Of a DNA stretch of 64,000 nt, positions 21,613 to 33,178 are shown piece by piece. Source of the stretch: Taudactylus pleione. Lineage: Eukaryota; Chordata; Amphibia; Anura; Myobatrachidae. Location: contig JAUIMM010000550.1 in assembly GCA_031769625.1 (NCBI GenBank), forward strand, positions 3,340,001-3,404,000, written 5' to 3'. The notes beneath the pieces are model-generated. The model did not search any database and was not told the DNA's origin. It saw only the letters and a program-made list of their open reading frames with translations. How positions within the stretch are numbered: the first letter of the stretch is position 1; the number at the start of each line of letters is the position of its first letter. Both the position numbers and the translations under genes were made by a program.

Positions 21613-22124
21613 GGGCCTCATTCAGAGCCGGTCGCACAGAGCGTGCGGTCGCTCAGAGCGTGCGGTCGCACAGAGCGTGCGGTCGGTCTGAATGAGGGGA
21701 GGACGTCTTGAATTTTCAAGACGTCCTCCTTTGCGGTGGTAAGGCTGTGGGTTAACACCCACAGCCTTACGACCGCCTAAGGTGATGGTCGCGATGGTCA
21801 AGACCATCGCGACCATCGGGGCTTATGACGAGACCCTAGGGTAGGGTCTCCCTTGTCGTAAGCCCCAGAGAGCTTTCGGCTCTGTCTGAGCCGGAAGATC
21901 TCCACTGACATCACTAGCGATGTCAGTGGGGCCGCCCCCAAACGGTAGGCGTTCCCATGGGAATGCCCCCGTTTGGGCTGCCACCCCCCCGACCGGCGCT
22001 GTCGGTCGTAGCGGGTCTCACTAATGCGCACAAGGGCGCTGGTGCCGTCGTGCGCATGCTCTGTGGGGGGCCATCGACCCGGTCCGAGCGCATCGGCGCT
22101 AACGACCGGGTCTGAATGACCCCC
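21613..22124. mobile_element. GGGCCTGATTCAGA-family MITE
   Basis: Left GGGCCTCATTCAGAGCCGG and right GGTCTGAATGACCCCC. It carries the family palindromes: GGTCGCGATGGTC/GACCATCGCGACC near 21786-21820, and TGACATCACTAGCGATGTCA (one change) at 21906-21925. Flanks ACA and ATA give no exact duplication. Tandem GCGTGCGGTCGC repeats near the left end are a local peculiarity. Confidence 0.75.
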
Positions 22125-22566
22125 ATAGCACTTGCACTTTATTGAATTTAGAAATATCACGTCACTGATACATTTATACATGAATTTATGATTGGACTTT
22201 TGTATATTAATTTATTGCACGGCATTTTAGATATAATAAGTAGAAACCCGCTAAGTCACTCTCTAGTCAATTTCCCTTGTTTATACTAATAATATATTTA
22301 GGAGCAAAATTTGGCATAAACCATAGCAACCATTCAGACAGTTGATTAGATTGTGACTTGCATTTCTCAGATAATTGCTAATTTCTGAGTTGATATGTTT
22401 TATTATAAGGGGTATATTTACTAAAGGTTGATTTTAATCGATTTTGATAGCTTTAAATCGATGAAAATCGATCAACATTGATGTTGTGTTTCTGGGGCTA
22501 AATCACACCTTTACTAATAGGCAATATTTGATTTGTTTATTTAAGTATTAGTAAATATGTGATTAA

Positions 22567-23468
22567 GGCCCTAATTTAGAGACGGAAGGTAATGCAAACG
22601 CACCTGTATGCTCTCACAGAATCGCAATTGCTATAATATGCTACTGCCTTCCAATCCACAGCCGAGCATAGGGACGCCCACTTCTGCCTTCTCATATCTG
22701 TACAATGATGTGCAACAGTGTAAACATCAGTACCATCGACACACAGCAAGCAGTAACGCAGTATGTAAGCCAAGTCTGACCAGCCAGCTTTCCTGACATG
22801 CTTAGAGACCTCATACTGCATAGGAGGATGCAATCAGGCCCGTCAAGAGCCGCATCGGGCCCCGGTAAAAAAGGGGTGTGGCCTAATCGAGGGATGTGTG
22901 GCCACGCCCCCTTAGGTTAAAAAAAAAAGTTTTGCAGGGCTGGCGATGGGGGGCGCAGTGAGCCCCCTCAGCCTGACACATAACCTGTTGGGGTTGCAAT
23001 CAGCTTGATCGCTTCCCCCATAGGCATACTATAGGAGACTGCTGTGGCTGCTTCTTAGCAGCTGCGAGCAGTCTCCAGGGCAGCCCAGCACACAGCAGCG
23101 TGTGCTGGGCTGCTGTGTGATGTAAGAGGGGAGGGAGCGATGCCGGACCCGGGCCCCCGCTGGGCCGCTCCAGCAAGCCCGGGTAATTTGTACCCACTCC
23201 CCCCCTCTCGGCGCCCCTGGATGCAATTGCTAATTTATACACGCCCACAAAACAGCATTTCAATGGTCAGACGCTCCTGCTTTTTTTTCAAGCCACCCCC
23301 CATTACCACCCCCAAACACTGACCGCCTGTCACTCACTTAGCGAGTGCGTTTGTAATTGTAATGCATTCGCTGTGCATGTGTAGTGTGGTGTTCTCACAT
23401 GAGCATTAGCAAACAATTGCTCGATCTGCATAATAAATCGTCATTGCATCTGTCTCTGAATCAGGCCC
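22567..23468. mobile_element. GGGCCTGATTCAGA-related MITE, middle layer of the nest
   Basis: Left GGCCCTAATTTAGAGACGG and right GTCTCTGAATCAGGCCC are inverses. The arms contain TAATGCAAACGCACCTG-like words. It is interrupted by the hAT MITE at 22835-23219 and lies inside the element at 22409. Confidence 0.65.
22835..23219. mobile_element. hAT MITE (CAGGGGCGCCGAGAG family), 8-bp duplication GATGCAAT
   Basis: Left CAGGCCCGTCAAGAGCC and right CTCTCGGCGCCCCTG. GATGCAAT is perfectly duplicated at 22827-22834 and 23220-23227. It shares GGCCCCGGTAAA, GGCCACGCCCCCTT and ACCCGGGCCCCCGC with the copies at 30595 and 55091. Non-coding and probably young given the perfect duplication. Confidence 0.85.
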
Positions 23469-23562
23469 TTAGCCACAGAAACATAACATCGATGTTGATT
23501 GATTTTCATTGCTTTTAAATCGTTGAAAATTGATTAAAATTGACAAAAAGTAAATATATCCC

Positions 23563-24590
23563 TCAATATTGTACTTTAATGCAATGTTAATTAATGAGGT
23601 TAAGATGAGCAGCGTTGGACATGTACATTCAGATGAGCGCCTGACCGCTGCCAGCCCTGCAGATTAAATGCACAGCTTACAAGATTCATTGGAACAAAAT
23701 AAAAACAACAATGTATGAAACTGCATTAACTTACAATATGGTTCATCTTTCTGTGTATATACAGTATGTCTGTTTATGTGTGGATATATACAGTATGTGT
23801 TTATTTAAAGGGGTCAATTTATCAATTAATATTTGCGGGATGTTCCCAGAAAACATCTGTTTTGGGGGGATACCAACAAATATTAAGGATCTCCAGAATG
23901 TATGAAAGGGGGGAATGCAGCAAAAATCTCTGATATATGCTTCAATCCCTTCAGTTCCAACACAGCCGCAGCCTTTTTGGATTCTATGGGGGCTGCAAAG
24001 CTGTCAGATTTACCAAGCTCCGGAATGCAAAGCACTGTGGTGCTTGGCCCGATAGGATAACGCCATCTCCTGGTGGCATTACCCTATAGTAGCCCCCTCT
24101 CCCTAGCCCCATAATGATGCATCCGACGGCCGCTCTTGCACAGTGTATGCCAGAGACCCATACCAGGAAGCAGTGTGGTAGCATTATACGATCACACTGT
24201 TTCCAGCTCTTCACCAGGATGGGCTCTTAATTGAGCCGGTCTCCTGGCAACGGGATTTTAGTACATTTGTGTGAATATATTGTGGATAAAAATGTGGATT
24301 GTTATAAATATGCACCTATGTGTGGATATATACAATATGTGTGGAATATGGATCCAATTTGGTATCTAATTCTATTGATATTCCCATGTAGAATTACACA
24401 TTTTCACTCAATATATTCTCTGTTTATTGTTATGGAGGAGAGATTATTTTAATTGTAAATATTGTTTGAATTATTTGAATAATTACTTTTGTTTTTCTTT
24501 TCATTTCTATCCCCATATAATTCAAATCAAATGAAGGAATATATTGACTTGGTTAAAAAGAGAAAAAAAAAATCCAAGTATTCCTGGTTA
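23563..24590. other. No gene; ill-defined repeat fragments
   Basis: AT-rich sequence. The part from 23835 to 24270 has words seen in other MITEs of the window, such as AATGCAGCAAAAATC and CTGGTGGCATTACCC, but I could not pair its ends. No supported coding region. Confidence 0.45.
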
Positions 24591-24592
24591 GC

Positions 24593-25620
24593 AGTGGCGT
24601 AACTAGGGTCTTTGGTGCCCAGGGCAAGATAAAAAAATGGCGGCCATCCCATCTGTGTGTGCGAACCAAAGCCAAAAAAAATATGGCCGTGACCACTGAA
24701 AAATGGGGTGTGTCAACATGACACGCCACCGTTTCTCGTCACTCTGGGAACATTCCTTTCCATTCCATATGCACCTTAATGCCCCCAGAAGTAATGCACT
24801 TATGCAATGCCCCTAACAGTAGTGCCCCTTATGCAATGTCCCTAGTAGTAGTGCCAATTATGCAATGTCTCCTGTAGTAGTGCCCCTTATGGAGTGTCCC
24901 CAGTAATAGTGCCCCTTATGCAGTGCCCCCAGTAGTAACCCTTTATGTTTTGCCCCAGTAGTGCCCCTTATGCAATGCCCCCAGTAGTGCCACTTATGGA
25001 GTGCCCCCAGTAGTTCCCCTTATACAGTTCCCCCAGTAGCGCCCCCTATGCAGCACCCCCAGGAGTATTGCCCCTTACACATAAAAAACACAGACACACA
25101 CACACAACACTATACTTACCTGAAGCTCCACTCCTGCATCCGTCTGACTAATCCATCCTCGGTCCTTGCGCTGAGCAATATGGGATAGATGTCATGACGT
25201 CTCTCCCTTCACCCACTGCGGGAGCCGGAAGGCAGAGTTCAGGAGTGAGCTCCAGCCTCTGGCTGCCACTACAGGGAAGGAGCTGTTGGGTGCCTGTTGG
25301 TAACAAAATCTCAATGGAGTAAACAGTGGCAGCGCCTCTCCAGCTTGGCACCAGCCCTCTGTGCAGCAGAGTGTGCCCATAGTGTACAGAGCATGCGCAG
25401 ATCACCGGAAAATGGTGCCACTGCCATTTTCCCGGTGTTTTCCCTACTGCACATGCGCAAAATGCCGGGAAATTGGCCGAGGCTGCAATTTTCCAAGCGA
25501 TTTTGACAGCGCTGATACTGGCAGATGAGTGGTATTACAAATATGAGTGCAGGATGTGCAGTGTGGGCCCAGGGGCCCGTGTGTCACGCACACCCTGCAC
25601 CCATTATAGAACGCCCCTGA
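24593..25620. mobile_element. hAT-like non-autonomous sequence containing a degenerate minisatellite
   Basis: It begins CAGTGGCGTAACTAGGG, a hAT-like end, and runs to AGAACGCCCCTG at about 25620, which resembles the right end of the element at 29516. I find no matching 8-bp duplication, so these could be two abutting partial elements. It includes AATGGCGGCC-type words and the minisatellite at 24790-25075. Non-coding. Confidence 0.5.
24790..25075. repeat. ~28-30-bp degenerate minisatellite (CCCCAGTAGTGCCCCTTATG)
   Basis: Repeated CCCCAGTAGTGCCCCTTATG with CAATG/CAGTG/GAGTG spacers, about ten copies. Related arrays occur at 30290, 31010 and 53405, and similar words occur in the same type of GC-rich non-autonomous element each time. 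Confidence 0.82.
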
Positions 25621-25856
25621 CTGTGAAGCTCTCTGCATTATATGGCACTCACTACGACGCTCTCTGCATTACTAGGTAGTCACTGTGATGTTCTTTGCAT
25701 TATATGGTGGTCACTGTGATACTCTGCATTATATGGCACTCACTGCAACACTCTGCATGATATGGTGCTACTGATACCTATGTTTTGTGAGGTTACGCCC
25801 CTTCCCCATGAGACCACGCCCCTCTTTTGGATGCTCACCTTCAGCGCGAGCATATA

Positions 25857-26298
25857 GGCCCTCATTCAGAGGCGGTCGGAGGATGCAAGCGGTCGCTCAG
25901 AAACTGGGCGGCCGCTTGCATCCTGACCGGCCGCCTCTGTTTCGGTCATTAGGCTGTGGGTTTACACCCACAGCTCTACCGACCGCTAGGGTGATGGTTG
26001 CAATGGTCATAGACCATCGCGACCATCGGGGCTTACGACGAGAGCTTCTGGCTCTGTCAGAGCTGGAATGCTCTCCACTGACATCACTAGTGATGTCAGT
26101 GGGGCCTCCCCCAAACGGCAGGCATTCCCATGGGAACGTCTCCGTTTGGGCTGCCACCCCCCCGGCCCGCCTTCCAAACGGGGTGAGCTGTCAATCAACA
26201 ACAACGAAGGAGCCGGCTCCCTCGTGCGCATGCGCACTGGACAAACATCGAGGCGGCCGTGCGGTCGTAGACCGTACGGCCGCCTCTGAATGAAGCCC
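25857..26298. mobile_element. GGGCCTGATTCAGA-family MITE, ATA duplication
   Basis: Ends GGCCCTCATTCAGAGGCGG and CCGCCTCTGAATGAAGCCC, flanked by ATA at 25854-25856 and 26299-26301. It carries TGACATCACTAGTGATGTCA at 26079-26098 and CGCATGCGC near 26228. Non-coding. Confidence 0.83.
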
Positions 26299-26301
26299 AT
26301 A

Positions 26302-26910
26302 GTCCCTTACTTGGACGGGGGGTTGGGTCATAGAATATTGTTGCACGCTGGGCCCTGGTCCCACCACACACTAATTCTGCCACTGTAAGACACTGATGTT
26401 ACAATGTTACAACCACACAAACATGTAATAAATAATTACTATATATATTGAAGTGTTCAATAGAAACAAAGAACTGTCTTTTATACTTACTCTGAGGAAT
26501 AAAAGTAGGTTGATTTTGACTAATATAAAATGGAGTGGTCCTCTGGTTTATATTATACAGTTCCAAGTACTGCAGAATATATGGAAGTCCCAGACAGTAG
26601 GAAAAAATCTTTGGGTGTCTGTAATTGTGCAGACACAGTAGTAAATAAAGAATAGAAATATAGGAAGCGCTGCCAATTGGAAATTGTTCACAATAATCGA
26701 TTTCAATACAGTTCATTAATGCATAATAAAATAGCCATATCATAAACACAGTAAACACAATAAACCCAATACACAATTGACAATCACATATCAAAATCTA
26801 AAAAAAGATCAGTCTTGATCTGAGCGTTTTGTAAATAGCAGCAAAAGTAAAATATATAGTCGGAACCTTCAAAATGGTTTCGATATAATATTATGATGCT
26901 CCACACTCCT
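26302..26910. other. No gene seen
   Basis: AT-rich sequence without a supported gene or clear element ends. Confidence 0.55.
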
Positions 26911-27363
26911 TTAAGCTGGCCACACACATGGCGATCTGCACACCAGAGCCGGATTAATAATGGGGCTGATGGAGCTACAGCTCCAGGTCCACGATCAGAA
27001 TAGGCCCACACAGAAAGATCTGTGCTGTGTGCGCTAGACAGGATTTTTTTCCGGCTGTCCGAGGCCCTGCCCCCCAGCCGCGCACCACAACCCCCCTTTC
27101 CCCCACCCGCTGCACCGGTGGCTCAGAAGCCGAAAGCAAAAACATGATGGCGGCGCATGGAGGGCTTTAGTTGCCCTCCAAGCGCCACTAACTTACAGTC
27201 ACTCAGCAGCGGTGCCACTGCCTCCGCGCCACGTGATGCACTGCGTGTCACATAGATGCCACCCGTCACCACCGCACTGAAAGCCTGAAGCAGCCCGTCT
27301 CTATGAGTATGTCCACCAGGCACAAGCACGAGCAGACTCAGCAGCTTGCAGTAGCAGCAGTTC

Positions 27364-27615
27364 TGAGGTAACCTGCATGTCAGTCCTGAGGTAACCTGCA
27401 TGTCAGTCCTGAGGTAAGCTGCATGTCAGTCCTGAGGTAACCTGCATGTCAGTCCTGAGGTAAGCTGCATGTCAGTCCTGAGGTAAGCTGCATGTCAGTA
27501 CTGAGGTAACCTGCATGTCAGTCCTGAGGTAACCTGCATGTCAGTCCTGAGGTAACCTGCATGTCAGTCCTGAGGTAAGCTGCATGTCAGTCCTGAGGTA
27601 ACCTGCATGTCAGTC
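27364..27615. repeat. 23-bp minisatellite, ~11 copies
   Basis: The unit is CTGAGGTAACCTGCATGTCA plus GTC, with an AAC/AAG alternation (GGTAACC or GGTAAGC) distributed unevenly among the copies. Very little other variation, so it looks recently amplified. Confidence 0.95.
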
Positions 27616-27699
27616 TTGCTGCCTGGCTCCTGCTGTGTATACAGTCATACATAATGCAGGGTGAGCAGAGTTTGTCATAAAGTTTAATAATTCTATACA

Positions 27700-27900
27700 A
27701 ATACATATTTAAAATATATACACACATATTTATATATAAGGTGTGTGTGTGTGTGTGTGTATATAATATATGTAGGCCGTGTATGTATATATAAATATAT
27801 GAACATACAACACCAGGAGCTATTTTAAATATAAAATAAAAGTTGTTTGTAAATAATGTATAAAGAGTCGCTACCCAATAAATAGCTCTGATATTACTAT

Positions 27901-27941
<41 letters not shown>

Positions 27942-28020
27942 TTTTATGTATATCTATATATAAGAAAAATGTTTTATGTGTGTACAAATATATATAATAT
28001 ATATGTGTATATATTGTAAA
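27700..28020. repeat. AT-rich simple repeats, including (TG)n and (TA)n
   Basis: A (GT)n run at about 27740-27760, a (TA)n run at about 27905-27938, and broken ATAT stretches in between. No coding sequence. Confidence 0.88.
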
Positions 28021-28026
28021 TACATA

Positions 28027-28970
28027 GGGCTCTATTTACTACAATCCGCATATTGAATGCGGATTGTAGTGTGATATTACCGAGTGAATTCGCATTGCGA
28101 ATTCAGGCAATATCACAGGGATTTACTATAAATCCCTTGCAGGGACAGAGCTTGCGATAAAGCTCTGTCCCTGCGGATCCCATCCGCACTCTAGTCGCGG
28201 TATTTTCGGAAAAAATACCGCGACTAAGAGCCCGCGCATGCGCCGACCCACCGTCGCTGCTGCCCCCTCACCGATGCTAAGCCCCGCCCCACGGTGCTAA
28301 GCCCCGCCCCCCGCAATCACGGACCCCCCGCGACCCCCCCTCCCTTCATTACACTTACCTGCATCCTCCTGGCCTCCGGTGATCTTCTCAGGGCTTCCCG
28401 ATCAGGTGATCTCCCATACTGCACTGGGGCCCGATCACCTGATGACCGAGCCCCAGTGCACTGTGGGAGACCAGCTGACCGGAGTGGAGACATCACCGGA
28501 GGCCCGATCACCGATCCCTGGATTCAGGTAAGTAAAAAAAAAATGTTTAATTTTTTTTTTTCTTTTTTTTACAGTAATCAGCTTGCGGTCTGCTTAAACC
28601 ACATAGCTGATTACTGGTACCGGCTCCCACCTCTGCTCTCCCTGTTAGAGCAGAGTGGGAGCCCGGTAACCGGGGGAGACCCTGGATAACTCCACCTCCA
28701 GGTGGCGTTATTATCATAGGGCTTCCCCCGGTATTTTTTTACAATTTATTTTTAGTAACTATGGTCGGATCACATTTCCCATTACAATTATGGTAAATGC
28801 GATCTGCTTTACTAAAAATAAGTGATAATTAGGGGTTGGAGTAGAATTTTACTAATTCTACTCCAATTGCCCTATAGTAACTACAGGTGATACTAAAATA
28901 ATGTGAAAAGGGTGTGAAAACACCCTTTTTCACTTTATTTTAGTAAAAATAATGTTAATAAATAGAGACC
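28027..28970. mobile_element. Foldback MITE with GGGCTCTATTTACTA ends, ATA duplication
   Basis: GGGCTCTATTTACTA and TTAATAAATAGAGACC are inverses, flanked by ATA at 28024-28026 and 28971-28973. The interior is a series of hairpins: CAATCCGCATATTG/CGGATTG, CGGTATTTTCGGAAAAAATA/CCG, and GATCACCTGATGACCG. A GC-rich core at 28220-28510 separates the arms. Non-coding. The ends resemble those at 5144 and 57764. Confidence 0.78.
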
Positions 28971-29093
28971 ATAGAGAGAGCATATTTGATTTTTGAATGT
29001 GTGAAACAATGGAAAATAAAAGTGCAATATTTTCATGAGATAGGAAGGGGTAGGTGCAAGATTAACATTTTGTCAGGTTGCATACATACATAG

Positions 29094-29515
29094 GGCCTGA
29101 TTCATTATCAATCACAACTACGCAACAGGGCAATTGTTGCGTTCTGCGCATGCGTACGCATCGCAGTGCGCTAAGTGACAACTGCGATCGGGACTACGAT
29201 CGCAGAGGCCATGCAGATCCATTGCAGAGTGATTGACAGGAAGTGCCATTTGTGGGTGGTGGCGCGGGGGGGGTGGTCGGAGAAACGCAGACGTGCCAAC
29301 GCGTTCACACGCCACAGTGTGAAGACTCATAGCGTGCATGGCTGTTAGCAATTTCTGAGTAAGGCCAGGACTTGTGCAACTGTGCGTGAGGCTGTGATGG
29401 AACTCAATTGTACCGATTGGTTTCGCTATTCTGCTAAGTATTACGGATGTGCGTATGGTAAAGTGGGCGTCCTTATATAGTGCTGAGTTTGCATTGTGAT
29501 CGCAGTGGTTTGGCT
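29094..29515. mobile_element. Partial GGGCCTGATTCA-type MITE arm
   Basis: GGGCCTGATTCATTATCAATC at 29094 looks like a left end of the GATTCAG family. Sequence with TGCGCATGCG and ACTGCGATCG words follows. It is interrupted by the hAT MITE at 29516, and probably continues after 29920 (GCTATCGCAGTTG) to an end I could not define. Confidence 0.5.
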
Positions 29516-29912
29516 CAGGGGCGTATCTATAATGGGTGCAGGGTATGCGGGGAACACGGGCCCTTGGGTTCAGGGGGGGCCCCACACCGCACACCCTGCA
29601 CCCATAATATTACTTACCTCTCCGAAGTCCCACGTCGGCGCGGGGGTCCGGCGCTGTAAAACGACTGGAAAATGGCCGCGGTGGCCATTTTCCCGTCATT
29701 TGCGCATGCGCAGTACAGGGAAAATGGCTGCCACTGCCATTTTACCGGTGACCTGTGCATACACTATAGCGTCTGGGCACACTCTAGTGACCAAAGTCTA
29801 TAACTCCGGCACTAGCCACGCACAGTTTAGTGCACTGCCGGCCACCGGGTGGAGAGGAGGGGGTCCGTGTCGGAGACTGCACACGGGCCCCTCCTCTCTA
29901 GAAACGCCCCTG
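29516..29912. mobile_element. hAT MITE (CAGGGGCGTATCTA), 8-bp duplication GTTTGGCT
   Basis: Left CAGGGGCGTATCTATAATGG and right CTAGAAACGCCCCTG. GTTTGGCT occurs at 29508-29515 and 29913-29920, a perfect 8-bp duplication. The interior contains GCGCATGCGCAGT and AAAATGGC palindromic words. Non-coding. Confidence 0.87.
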
Positions 29913-30289
29913 GTTTGGCTTGCTATCGCAGTTGAAATACTGACACTGGGCTAACAATTGTGCAGCAGAATCCCATTCACACTCTGTTTACAGCTCACTT
30001 GTAGTGTGGATGCTCCGTGTCACCTGAAGCTCGTGAGACCTTTGACGTCATCATGTGCGATGAAGTAGCACCATGGTAGTAGGTCCGGTGCAGGGGCTGG
30101 CTGGCAACTTTTAGCCTGGGGGAAAATGCATGCAGGCGGCCCTGGCAGAGGAGTAGCGTGTAGCCAGGGTGCCCGAAGAACGTGCGTGCTACGGCGCCCC
30201 CCCAGCCTCCCCCCTCAAGTGTTCCAGGGAGGAGGCGGGTCCATATGGGATTAATGTAAAGTAAAAATAAAGATATGGGGCAGCCCCAT

Positions 30290-30590
30290 TGTGGTGCCTA
30301 TATGCAGTGCCCCCCTGTGCCCCAGGAGAGGACCCCTTTATGCAGGCCTCCAATAGTGATCCCCCCTATGCAGTGTCCCTTGTGCCCCCAGTAATAAGCC
30401 CCTAATATAGTGCCCCCAGTAGTGGTACCCCCTATGCAGTGCCCCTTATATAGTGCCCCCAGTAGCAGTCCATCCCCCCTGCTGTGTCCCCAATAGTGGT
30501 AACCCTTATGCAGTGCCCCTTAAATAGTGACCCCAGTTGTAGACTCCCACCTATGCAGTACTCCCAGTATTTCCCTTTTTATAGAGCCCC
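30290..30590. repeat. Degenerate CCCCAGTAGTGCCCC minisatellite
   Basis: About ten degenerate copies of a ~30-bp unit with CTATGCAGTGCCCC and CCCCAGTAG words. Same family as the arrays at 24790 and 31010. The hAT MITE at 30595 inserted into its right part, separating it from 31010. Confidence 0.8.
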
Positions 30591-30594
30591 CAGC

Positions 30595-30995
30595 CAGGGG
30601 CATAGAGAGCCATGCCGGGCCCCGGTAAAGAGGGGGCGTGGCCTAATTTCAGAAGGTGTGGCCACGCCCCCTTGAAAAAAAAAAAGAGTTTTGCAGCGGC
30701 TCTGCGCGCCGGGGAGGGGGCGCTGTGAGCCCCTCAGCCCGGCGCAAAGCCAGTGGGGGGCGCGATCAGTGTGATCGCTCCGCCCTTCAGGCATAGGAGA
30801 TTGCTGTGGCTGCTACTTAGCAGCCGCAAGCAATCTCCCGCTGCAGCCCAGCACATGCTGTGTGCTGGGCTGCTGCAGAGGGAGGGAGGGAGGAAGTGAG
30901 GGGGGGGCGGCGCCAGACCCGGGCCCCCGCCGGGCCCCTCTGGAAGCCCGGGCCCGGGTAAACTGTACCCGCTTCCCCCCCTCTCAGCGCCCCTG
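30595..30995. mobile_element. hAT MITE (CAGGGGCGCCGAGAG family), 8-bp duplication CCCCCAGC
   Basis: Left CAGGGGCATAGAGAGCC and right CTCTCAGCGCCCCTG, flanked by CCCCCAGC at 30587-30594 and 30996-31003. The target is the minisatellite itself, whose unit contains CCCCCAG, so the duplication could in part reflect the repeat, but the ends match the copies at 22835 and 55091. Non-coding. Confidence 0.8.
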
Positions 30996-31009
30996 CCCCC
31001 AGCAGTGGT

Positions 31010-32360
31010 CCCTCGATGCAGTGCTCCCAGTGGTAGTCCCCTCCCTCCTATGTAGTGCCCATAGTAGTAGTCCCCTCCCCCCTATGCAGTGCCCCTAGTA
31101 GTTGTCCCCTCCCCTTGTAGTGCCCCTAGTAGTAGTAGTCCCCTCTTGTAGTGCCCCTAGTAGTAGTAGTCCCCCCCTTGTAGTGCCCCCAGTACTAGTC
31201 CCCACTTGTAGTAGTAGTCCCCCCTTGTAGTGCCCCCAGTAGTAGTCCCCACAGTTGTAGTCCCCACAGTTGCAGTCCCTCCCTTGAAGTGCCCCCAGTA
31301 ATAATCCCCAGTAGTGGTCTCCACCTTGCAGTGCCACCAGTAGTGGTCCCTCCTTGTAGTGCCCCCCCACTGTAGTTGCTCCCCCCTTGTAGTGCCACCA
31401 GTAGTGATCTCTCCTTTGTAGGGCCCCCAGTAGTGGTCTCCCTCTTGTAGTGCCCCCAGTAGTAGTCCCTCCCTCTTGTAGTGCCCCCAGTAGTAGTCCC
31501 TCCCTCTTGTAGTGCTCCCAGTAGTGGTTCCCCCTTTGTAGTGCCCCCAGTAGTAGTAGTCCCCCCCTTGTAGTGCCCCCAGTAGTAGTAGTCCCCCCCT
31601 TGTAGTGCCCCCAGTAGTAGTAGTCCCCCCCTTGTATTGCCCCCAGTAGTAGTAGTAGTCCCCCCCTTGTATTGCCCCCAGAAGTAGAAGTCCCCCCCCT
31701 TGCAGTGCCTCCAGTAGTGGTTCCCCCCTTGTAGTGCCCCCAGTAGTAGTAGTCCCCCCCTTGAAGTGCCTCCAGTAGTGGTTTCCCCCTTGTAGTGCCC
31801 CCAGTACTAGTCCCCCCTTGTATTAGTAGTCCCCCCCTTGTAGTGCCCCCAGTAGTAGTCCCCACAGTTGTAGTCCCCCCAGTTGTAGTCCCCCCCCCCT
31901 TGAAGTGCCCCCAGTAATAATCCCCAGTAGTGGTCTCCACCTTGCAGTGCCGCCAGTAGTGGTCCCCCCTTGTAGTGCCCCCCCCCACTGTAGTCGCTCC
32001 CCCCTTGTAGTGCCACCAGTAGTGATCTCTCCCTTGTAGGGCCCCCAGTAGTGGTCTCCCTCTTGTAGTACCCCCAGTAGTAGTCCCTCCCTCTTGTAGC
32101 GCCCCCAGTAGTGGTTCCCCCTTTGTAGTGCCCCCAGTAGTAGTAGTCCCCCCCTTGTAGTGCCCCCAGTAGTAGTAGTCCCCCCCTTGTATTGCCCCCA
32201 GTAGTAGTAGTAGTCCCCCCCTTGTATTGCCCCAGAAGTAGTAGTCCCCCCCTTGCAGTGCCTCCAGTAGTGGTTCCTCCTTGTAGTGCCCCCAGTAGTA
32301 GTAGTCCCCCTCTTGCAGTGCCTCCAGTAGTGGTCTCCCCCTTGTAGTGGCTGCCCCTCC
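31010..32360. repeat. CCCCCAGTAGTAGTCCCCC minisatellite with ~615-bp higher-order duplication
   Basis: Dozens of ~30-40-bp units built from CCTTGTAGTGCCCCCAGTAG and a variable number of TAG triplets. A run of unit variants around 31190-31530 (ACAGTTGTAGTCCCC, CCAGTAATAATCCCC, CCCCCACTGTAGT, GGGCCCCCAGTAGTGG) recurs in the same order at about 31800-32130, so a block of roughly 615 bp was duplicated. Long minus-strand frames rich in TTGGTTRGG are artefacts of the array. Confidence 0.9.
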
Positions 32361-33175
32361 CCCAGTAGACACTCATAATAATAAAAAATAAAAACACTTA
32401 CCTCAATCCCCGCTCCTGCCGTCGCCATCCACTCCTCTGTCTGTCCTTCCTGGGCCGGGCCGCTCTGCATTATGGGAGAGTCATCATGACATCATGACTC
32501 TTCTCCCATTGCCCACTGCGGGAGCCGGAAGATGGAGCGGCTCCTGCAGTGGGCGCAGCAGCTGCTAATGAGAGTCTGACAGACTCTCATTGGCTGCTGA
32601 TCAAAACAAACACACAGCTAGCGGTGCCGGCAGCTGTGTGTTTGTCACTTGTGTAGCGCTGACCAAACTCCGTCCGGTCAGCGCTACACACACGGTGCAG
32701 TCTGTGTCACAGTGACACAGACTGCCCGCGGCCCGCATGACGCTGCGGCCCGGGGGGCACATGGCACCCTGCCCCCCAGCCCAGCCCGCCACGGTGTGGT
32801 TATTAAGTATTCTGTCTGTATGCATCCTGCTGAAAATTTGGATCTTGCAACTCTATCTATCTATCTATCTAACAATCTATCTATGAGACTGCAGTCCCCA
32901 ATGGGGACTACGGTCTGACCCCTATGTACCAAATTCCAAAATGCGTACCTTTTTACAGTTGGGTCCCATACTTATAGAGCCATTTTTGCAGTCACAGTTA
33001 ACATATTTAATTTAATATTTATTAATATTTAATAATGTGCATATTAAGTTATATTCAGATAAAATATTTTAGATTTATTTAGTTTATTTATGTTTTCATG
33101 CTCTGCACCTTTTACTTTATTCAACGGGAAATATTGAAAAACTAGCAATTTTCAGGTGTGTTTCTGTTAAAGCAC
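32361..33175. other. No gene; hairpin-rich and AT-rich sequence
   Basis: 32460-32770 has strong inverted repeats, such as GAGAGTCATCATGACATCAT, GAGAGTCTGACAGACTCTC, GTAGCGCTGACC/GGTCAGCGCTAC and GTGTCACAGTGACAC. They look like part of a non-autonomous element related to 52930-53380 in inverse orientation. Downstream is AT-rich. No coding region. Confidence 0.5.
32849..32885. repeat. (CTAT)n microsatellite
   Basis: About eight CTAT repeats interrupted once by AACA. Confidence 0.9.
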
Positions 33176-33178
33176 TTT

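Larger units (their letters stand above)
22409..23562. mobile_element. MITE with GGGGTATATTTACTAAA ends, split by a nested MITE
   Basis: Left GGGGTATATTTACTAAAGG, then TTTAAATCGATGAAAATCG. Right TTTAAATCGTTGAAAATTG and AAAAAGTAAATATATCCC. The ends mirror each other over more than 80 bp. Its middle is occupied by the MITE at 22567-23468, which in turn contains a hAT MITE, giving three layers. Confidence 0.68.

Noticed and set aside
24593..26386. Single hAT element from CAGTGGCGTAACTAG to CTAATTCTGCCACTG
   Set aside because: The ends look compatible, but flanks show no 8-bp duplication, and a closer alternative right end exists at about 25620.
27364..27615. CRISPR array
   Set aside because: 23-bp units follow each other directly, without unique spacers, and the context is a eukaryotic transposon nest.
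31095..32470. Minus-strand frame of 425 codons rich in TTGGTTRGG repeats
   Set aside because: Direct reading of the CCCCCAGTAGTAG minisatellite; similar repeats appear in three overlapping frames, and no known domain is present.
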